Below the pieces are notes generated by a model that was not told the DNA's origin, ran no database searches, and was given only the letters and a program-made list of their open reading frames with translations. A DNA stretch of 9,720 bases from an uncultured Collinsella sp. (lineage in GTDB: Bacteria > Actinomycetota > Coriobacteriia > Coriobacteriales > Coriobacteriaceae). Both the position numbers and the translations under genes were made by a program. Shown here one piece after another: positions 6,358 to 9,720 of this stretch. How positions within the stretch are numbered: the stretch's first letter is position 1; every line of letters starts with the position of its first letter. The stretch is taken from the NCBI GenBank assembly GCA_900549185.1, contig URNM01000074.1, positions 1 through 9,720 on the forward strand, read 5' to 3'.

Positions 6358-6642
6358 GTGCCTGAGGTTGACGCTGCACAGCTCGAGGGTGAGGCAATGC
6401 TCTCAGATCGCATCGCCGATCTCGTCGAATATCTCGTTGTTCAGATCGTCGACGACCCGGATTCCGTGAGCCTTGAGGTCATCGATGGTGACGACGCCTC
6501 TACGATTGAGGTTTCGGTCGCCGAGGATGACGTCGCTAAGGTCATCGGCCGTCGTGGCCGTACCATCAAGGCCATTCGCACGCTCGCCCGTGCACTGGCC
6601 GCTCGCCTCGACACTGCTGTCGAGGTAGAGGTTCTGGGCTAG
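6358..6642 (+). CDS. khpA: KH-domain RNA-binding protein KhpA
   Basis: KhpA is a small RNA-binding protein that in other bacteria pairs with KhpB and influences cell division and RNA levels. The KH signature VIGRRGRTIKAIR is at residues 62-74, with the GxxG loop GRRG at 64-67. Two starts are plausible. GTG 6358 has GAGGAG at 6346-6351 and a 3-nt gap to rpsP, giving 94 residues. ATG 6397 (residue 14) has GAGGG at 6385-6389 and gives 81 residues, the usual family length. The first 13 residues are not conserved in my memory of the family. The position between rpsP and rimM is typical. The function is inferred from homologues. Confidence 0.93.
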   Translation: MPEVDAAQLEGEAMLSDRIADLVEYLVVQIVDDPDSVSLEVIDGDDASTIEVSVAEDDVAKVIGRRGRTIKAIRTLARALAARLDTAVEVEVLG

Positions 6643-6658
6643 GACCTTGAGGTCCCAG
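6634..6658 (+). promoter_or_regulatory. Hairpin presenting the rimM start codon in its loop
   Basis: GGACC (6642-6646) pairs perfectly with GGTCC (6651-6655), leaving the 4-nt loop TTGA (6647-6650), whose first three bases are the rimM start codon. Three further pairs (6634-6636 with 6656-6658) can extend it across a bulge. The last base of the khpA stop codon is the first base of the stem. A ribosome finishing khpA would open the fold, so rimM translation is likely coupled to khpA. Confidence 0.5.
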
Positions 6659-7168
6659 TACAAAAACATCGCCCGTGTGGTCAAGCCGCACGGAAGGAAG
6701 GGGGAGGTCCTCGCGCAGCCGCTGCGGGGGCTTCCTTCTGTATTAGAGCCGGGTATGCGCGTCGCACTGACGCCGCCGGCGCTCAAGCGCGACCGCTTTT
6801 GCACGGTCGTGTCCGTTACCGATACGGGCGATGGCGATCTGGTCTCGTTTGAGGGCATTGACGACTTGACGGCCGCCGAGGGCATCACGGGATGCTACGT
6901 GCTGGCAAATCGTGACGATTTTGAGCTCGATTCGCTCGACGCTGCCTATACCGACCTGATGGGTCGCGAGGTGGTCGACGAGCGCTTCGGTTTACTCGGC
7001 ACGATCGTCGAGATCATGTCGACGCCCGCTAACGATGTTTGGGTTGTTGAGGGCGATCGGTACGGCGAGGTACTGATTCCCGTGATCGAGCAGGTCGTGC
7101 TCGATCTTCCCGACACAGGAACAATTTCCGTCCACGTTATGGACGGCCTGATCGATATGGACAAGTAG
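6647..7168 (+). CDS. rimM: 16S rRNA processing/maturation factor RimM
   Basis: RimM helps assemble the 30S head through contact with S19. The N-terminal domain opens with IARVVKPHGRKGEV (residues 8-21), and the PRC-barrel domain occupies about 100-170, including EVLIPVIEQVV with the conserved LIP at 143-145. The length of 173 is normal. TTG 6647 is the only start codon between an in-frame stop at 6626 and the conserved motif. It lacks a properly spaced Shine-Dalgarno (AGGA ends only 2 nt before it) and sits in a hairpin loop, so translation probably depends on ribosomes ending khpA 4 nt upstream. trmD follows after 10 nt. Confidence 0.95.
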   Translation: MRSQYKNIARVVKPHGRKGEVLAQPLRGLPSVLEPGMRVALTPPALKRDRFCTVVSVTDTGDGDLVSFEGIDDLTAAEGITGCYVLANRDDFELDSLDAAYTDLMGREVVDERFGLLGTIVEIMSTPANDVWVVEGDRYGEVLIPVIEQVVLDLPDTGTISVHVMDGLIDMDK

Positions 7169-7178
7169 GGAGGACAAC

Positions 7179-7937
7179 ATGCTGATCGAGACCCTTTCGG
7201 TCTTTCCCGAGATGTTTGAGCCCGTCATGTCCACATCGATCTTGGGCCGCGCCCGCAAGGCCGGCCTTTTTGATTTTAAGGCGTATAACCTGCGCGACTG
7301 GACGCACGACCGCCATCGTACCGTCGATGACGAGCCGTACGGCGGCGGGCAGGGCATGCTCATGAAGGTCGAGCCTATTGCCGAGGCCATCGAGGCCATC
7401 AGCTCCGAGGGTCCCAAGCCCACCGTAGTGTTCTTCACCCCCTGTGGCGAGCCCTTTACGCAGCATGTGGCCGAGCGCCTGCTCAAAAGTGAGCGCCTGC
7501 TGTTTGTGTGCAGCCGCTACGAGGGCGTCGACGAGCGTGCGTATGCGTATGCCGATGAGCGTCTGTCGATCGGCGACTACGTGCTTACGGGTGGCGAACT
7601 TCCCGCTATGGTCGTTGCCGATGCTGTTGTTCGCCTCATCCCCGGCGCTCTGGGAGATGAGATGAGCAACGTCGACGAGTCCTTCTCGACCGCCGAGGAC
7701 GGAGGCCTGCTCGAGTACGCGCAGTACACCCGTCCCGCCGAGTTCAACGGCGAGGGCGTGCCGCCGGTGCTCGTGAGTGGCGATCACGCCAAGGTCGATG
7801 CCTGGCGTCGCAAGAACGCCATCGAGCGCACCTGCCGCTGGCGTCCCGATCTGATCGAGACGGCGCGCCTTACGCCCCAGGAGCGTGCGTACGCGCAGGA
7901 GATTTTGGACGCTTCGTATTCGCAGAGCGAGGAGTGA
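7179..7937 (+). CDS. trmD: tRNA (guanine37-N1)-methyltransferase
   Basis: TrmD methylates G37 of tRNAs reading CNN codons, using S-adenosylmethionine, and prevents +1 frameshifts. The SPOUT-fold protein (252 residues) shows DEPYGGGQGM (51-60), CSRYEGVDER (111-120) and SIGDYVLTGGE (130-140), which form the SAM-binding trefoil knot. Acidic residues around 161-174 lie where the catalytic Asp of the family is found. GGGAGG (7168-7173) overlaps the rimM stop codon and lies 5 nt before ATG. The usual downstream partner rplS is absent; lepB follows after 2 nt. Confidence 0.97.
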   Translation: MLIETLSVFPEMFEPVMSTSILGRARKAGLFDFKAYNLRDWTHDRHRTVDDEPYGGGQGMLMKVEPIAEAIEAISSEGPKPTVVFFTPCGEPFTQHVAERLLKSERLLFVCSRYEGVDERAYAYADERLSIGDYVLTGGELPAMVVADAVVRLIPGALGDEMSNVDESFSTAEDGGLLEYAQYTRPAEFNGEGVPPVLVSGDHAKVDAWRRKNAIERTCRWRPDLIETARLTPQERAYAQEILDASYSQSEE

Positions 7938-7939
7938 GA

Positions 7940-8503
7940 ATGGTTCCATCGCAGCATTCCGCGTTGAGGGGCGCTTTTGAATGGATCGCGGTCATCGCGA
8001 TCGCATTGGTCGCCACCTTCTTGATTCGCTCGTTTGTGGTCGAGCCCTTTGTGGTGCCCACCGGCTCCATGGAGTCCACGATCGAGATTGGCGACCAGAT
8101 CCTGGCACAAAAGGTGAGCCTCGAGCTCGGTCAGCCCGTCAAGCAGGGCGATATCGTGGTGTTTCACAACCCCGATGGCACCTCCGAGCATGATGTTCTT
8201 GTCAAGCGTGTTATTGCCACGGCCGGCCAGACGGTCGACCTGCAGGACGGCAAGGTGGTCGTTGACGGCCAGGCGCTCGACGAGGACTATACGACGGGCA
8301 TGAGCTGGCCACTTTCGGTCCAAGCGCCCGGCGCTCAGGTAAGCTATCCCTACACCGTTCCCGACGGGTGCGTGTGGGTGATGGGCGACAACCGCGAAAA
8401 CTCTGCCGACTCACGCTACTTTGGTCCCGTCGATCGCTCTAATTTGATCGCTGTGGCGCTTGTGCGCTACTGGCCGCTCAACCGCATCGGCGCTATCGAC
8501 TAA
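7940..8503 (+). CDS. lepB: Signal peptidase I
   Basis: Signal peptidase I removes signal peptides from exported proteins at the outer face of the membrane. The 187-residue protein has a single N-terminal membrane segment (about 13-31, EWIAVIAIALVATFLIR). Next come the catalytic serine box PTGSME (S43), the general-base lysine in VKRVIA (K89) and the conserved GDNRENSADSR (149-159). ATG 7940 is preferred to GTG 7934, which overlaps the trmD stop, because GAGGAG (7929-7934) has proper 5-nt spacing to it. It ends the rpsP operon. It is compact, with one membrane segment, like Gram-positive enzymes. Confidence 0.95.
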   Translation: MVPSQHSALRGAFEWIAVIAIALVATFLIRSFVVEPFVVPTGSMESTIEIGDQILAQKVSLELGQPVKQGDIVVFHNPDGTSEHDVLVKRVIATAGQTVDLQDGKVVVDGQALDEDYTTGMSWPLSVQAPGAQVSYPYTVPDGCVWVMGDNRENSADSRYFGPVDRSNLIAVALVRYWPLNRIGAID

Positions 8504-8510
8504 AAACCGC

Positions 8511-8516
8511 TATAGT
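8511..8516 (+). promoter_or_regulatory. -10 candidate for glyQS
   Basis: TATAGT matches five of six -10 bases in the 59-nt lepB-glyQ gap; transcription would start near 8523, about 40 nt before glyQ. No -35 box is recognisable 16-19 bp upstream, and no terminator separates lepB from glyQ, so readthrough is also likely. The gap contains a tandem AGTAC repeat (8514-8523) and is too short for a T-box leader. Confidence 0.3.
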
Positions 8517-8562
8517 ACAGTACCTAACCGTGTAATCGTTTCGACGAGGGGATATTAGAGGC

Positions 8563-9474
8563 ATGAACGCTTCATCGCTTTCCTTCCAAGACATCATCCT
8601 GCGCCTCCAGCAGTACTGGGGCGAGCAGGGCTGCGTCATTATGCAGCCCTATGACTCCGAGGTCGGTGCCGGTACCTTCCATACCGCGACCACGCTGCGC
8701 TCGCTTGGTCCCGCCGAGTGGCGCACCTGCTATGCGCAGCCCTGCCGCCGTCCCGCCGACGGCCGCTACGGCGAGAACCCCAACCGCATGCAGCACTACT
8801 ATCAGTTCCAGGTGCTCATCAAGCCCTCACCGGTCAACGCCCAGGAGCTCTACCTGGGGTCTCTTGCCGCCATTGGCCTGGACCCCAACGACCATGACGT
8901 CCGCTTTGTCGAGGACGACTGGGAGAGCCCGACGCTCGGCGCCTGGGGCCTTGGCTGGGAGGTCTGGCTCAATGGCATGGAGGTCACGCAGTTTACGTAC
9001 TTCCAGCAGGTGGGCGGCATCGAGGTCGACCCCGTGCCCGTCGAGATCACCTACGGCCTGGAGCGTATCGCCATGTACGCCCAGGGCGTTAACTCGGTCT
9101 ACGACCTGGTGTGGAGCTACCTGCCCGACGGCACGCCCATGACCTATGGCGACGTGTTCCTCGAGAACGAGCGCGAGTTCAGTGCCTATAACTTTGAGGT
9201 CGCCAACGTCGAGATGATGCGTCAGAAGTTTGACGACTACGAGGCCGAGTGCCATTCCTGCCTGGAGCGCAAGCTGCCGCTGCCGGCATATGACTGCGTC
9301 ATGAAGTGCAGCCACGCTTTCAACCTGCTCGATGCCCGTGGCGCGCTGTCCGCGGTCGAGCGTGCCAACTACATCCTGCGCGTCCGCGCCGTCGCCAAGG
9401 CGTGCTGCGAGGCCTACATGGCCGAGGTCGCCGGAGTCAACGAGAATGCCGATCAGGAAGGCGAGGTGGCGTAA
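8563..9474 (+). CDS. glyQ: Glycyl-tRNA synthetase alpha subunit
   Basis: GlyQ is the catalytic subunit of the alpha2-beta2 class II synthetase that charges tRNA-Gly. The 303-residue protein has FQDIILRLQQYWGEQGC at its start. It then carries CRRPADGRYGENPNR (61-75), QHYYQFQVLIKPSP (77-90), a stretch with LGAWGLGWEVWLNGMEVTQ, and ITYGLERIAMY, all diagnostic of the family. Residues after GAGTFH read TAT, where E. coli has PMT. ATG 8563 has GAGGGG at 8546-8551, 11 nt away, a rather long spacing. glyS follows after 3 nt, so both subunits are made from one message. This two-subunit form is rare in typical Actinobacteria. Confidence 0.97.
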   Translation: MNASSLSFQDIILRLQQYWGEQGCVIMQPYDSEVGAGTFHTATTLRSLGPAEWRTCYAQPCRRPADGRYGENPNRMQHYYQFQVLIKPSPVNAQELYLGSLAAIGLDPNDHDVRFVEDDWESPTLGAWGLGWEVWLNGMEVTQFTYFQQVGGIEVDPVPVEITYGLERIAMYAQGVNSVYDLVWSYLPDGTPMTYGDVFLENEREFSAYNFEVANVEMMRQKFDDYEAECHSCLERKLPLPAYDCVMKCSHAFNLLDARGALSAVERANYILRVRAVAKACCEAYMAEVAGVNENADQEGEVA

Positions 9475-9477
9475 GCC

Positions 9478-9720
9478 ATGGCAGACGCTAAGGATTTCCT
9501 GTTTGAGATCGGTACGGAAGAAATGCCCTCCGCACCGCTGAACAATGCCGTCAAGCAGCTTGGCACCATGATCGCCAAGGGTCTCGACGAGGCCGGTCTG
9601 GCCCACGGCGAGGTCCGCGTGATCTCGAGCCCGCGCCGCCTGGCTGCGCTCGTTGCCGACGTCGCCACCGCGACCGACGAGGTTCACGAGGTCAAGCGCG
9701 GCCCCGCGGCCAACATCGCC
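9478..9720 (+). CDS. glyS: Glycyl-tRNA synthetase beta subunit, N-terminal part
   Basis: Only the first 81 codons are in the window; the frame runs open off the end. The start MADAKDFLFEIGTEEMPSA and the later SSPRRLAALV segment are typical of the GlyS N-terminus. The beta subunit recognises tRNA-Gly and carries the anticodon-binding region, which lies beyond the window. GAGGTGG (9463-9469) is 8 nt before ATG, inside the end of glyQ, indicating translational coupling. Confidence 0.95.
   Translation, partial: MADAKDFLFEIGTEEMPSAPLNNAVKQLGTMIAKGLDEAGLAHGEVRVISSPRRLAALVADVATATDEVHEVKRGPAANIA

Noticed and set aside
7137..7949. Reverse-strand ORF of 270 residues over trmD
   Set aside because: Antisense shadow; trmD motifs on the forward strand are decisive.
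8504..8562. T-box riboswitch before glyQ
   Set aside because: Only 59 nt are available between lepB and glyQ; no specifier stem or antiterminator can fit.
8827..9687. Reverse-strand ORF of 286 residues over glyQ and glyS
   Set aside because: Antisense shadow with biased composition; it crosses the glyQ-glyS junction without any own signal.
1..9720. CRISPR array, insertion sequence, prophage, toxin-antitoxin, tRNA or rRNA genes
   Set aside because: No spaced repeats, transposase or integrase motifs, terminal inverted repeats or RNA gene signatures were seen; the window is filled by housekeeping genes in known order.

Overview
The window is a GC-rich stretch of core bacterial chromosome. I read it as a Coriobacteriia actinobacterium, probably near Collinsella; this is inference from gene content. 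The order DUF2344–rplU–rpmA–obgE, with an L27 lacking the cleaved N-terminal extension, fits Actinobacteria. A two-subunit glycyl-tRNA synthetase (glyQ glyS) is unusual for typical Actinobacteria but fits Coriobacteriia. Codons mostly end in G or C, which produces many long antisense shadow ORFs.

Layout: (1) 1-392, the 3' end of a DUF2344/TIGR03936 radical-SAM-associated gene. (2) 460-4461, a forward ribosome-biogenesis cluster: rplU (L21), rpmA (L27), obgE (50S assembly GTPase), nadD (NAD synthesis), yqeK (HD-domain Ap4A hydrolase family) and rsfS (ribosome silencing factor). It has a promoter candidate at the end of the DUF2344 gene, an intrinsic terminator or attenuator between rpmA and obgE, and a strong terminator after rsfS. 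(3) 4558-5811, the only reverse-strand gene, dinB (DNA polymerase IV), convergent with rsfS and divergent from rpsP. (4) 6013-8503, the tightly packed rpsP–khpA–rimM–trmD–lepB operon (gaps of 2-10 nt). The rplS gene (L19), often placed after trmD, is absent. (5) 8563 to the window end, glyQ and the start of glyS.

The genes serve one theme: building ribosomal subunits (L21, L27, Obg; S16, RimM), restraining them when nutrients are low (RsfS), modifying and charging tRNA (TrmD, GlyQS) and exporting proteins (LepB). I found no mobile element, CRISPR array, tRNA/rRNA gene or defence system, and no undescribed multi-gene system. The observations most worth a second look are regulatory: the rpmA–obgE terminator whose 3' arm can alternatively pair with the obgE Shine-Dalgarno, the rimM TTG start lying in the loop of a perfect hairpin, an apparently leaderless dinB promoter, and low-complexity acidic tails on L21, S16 and Obg.
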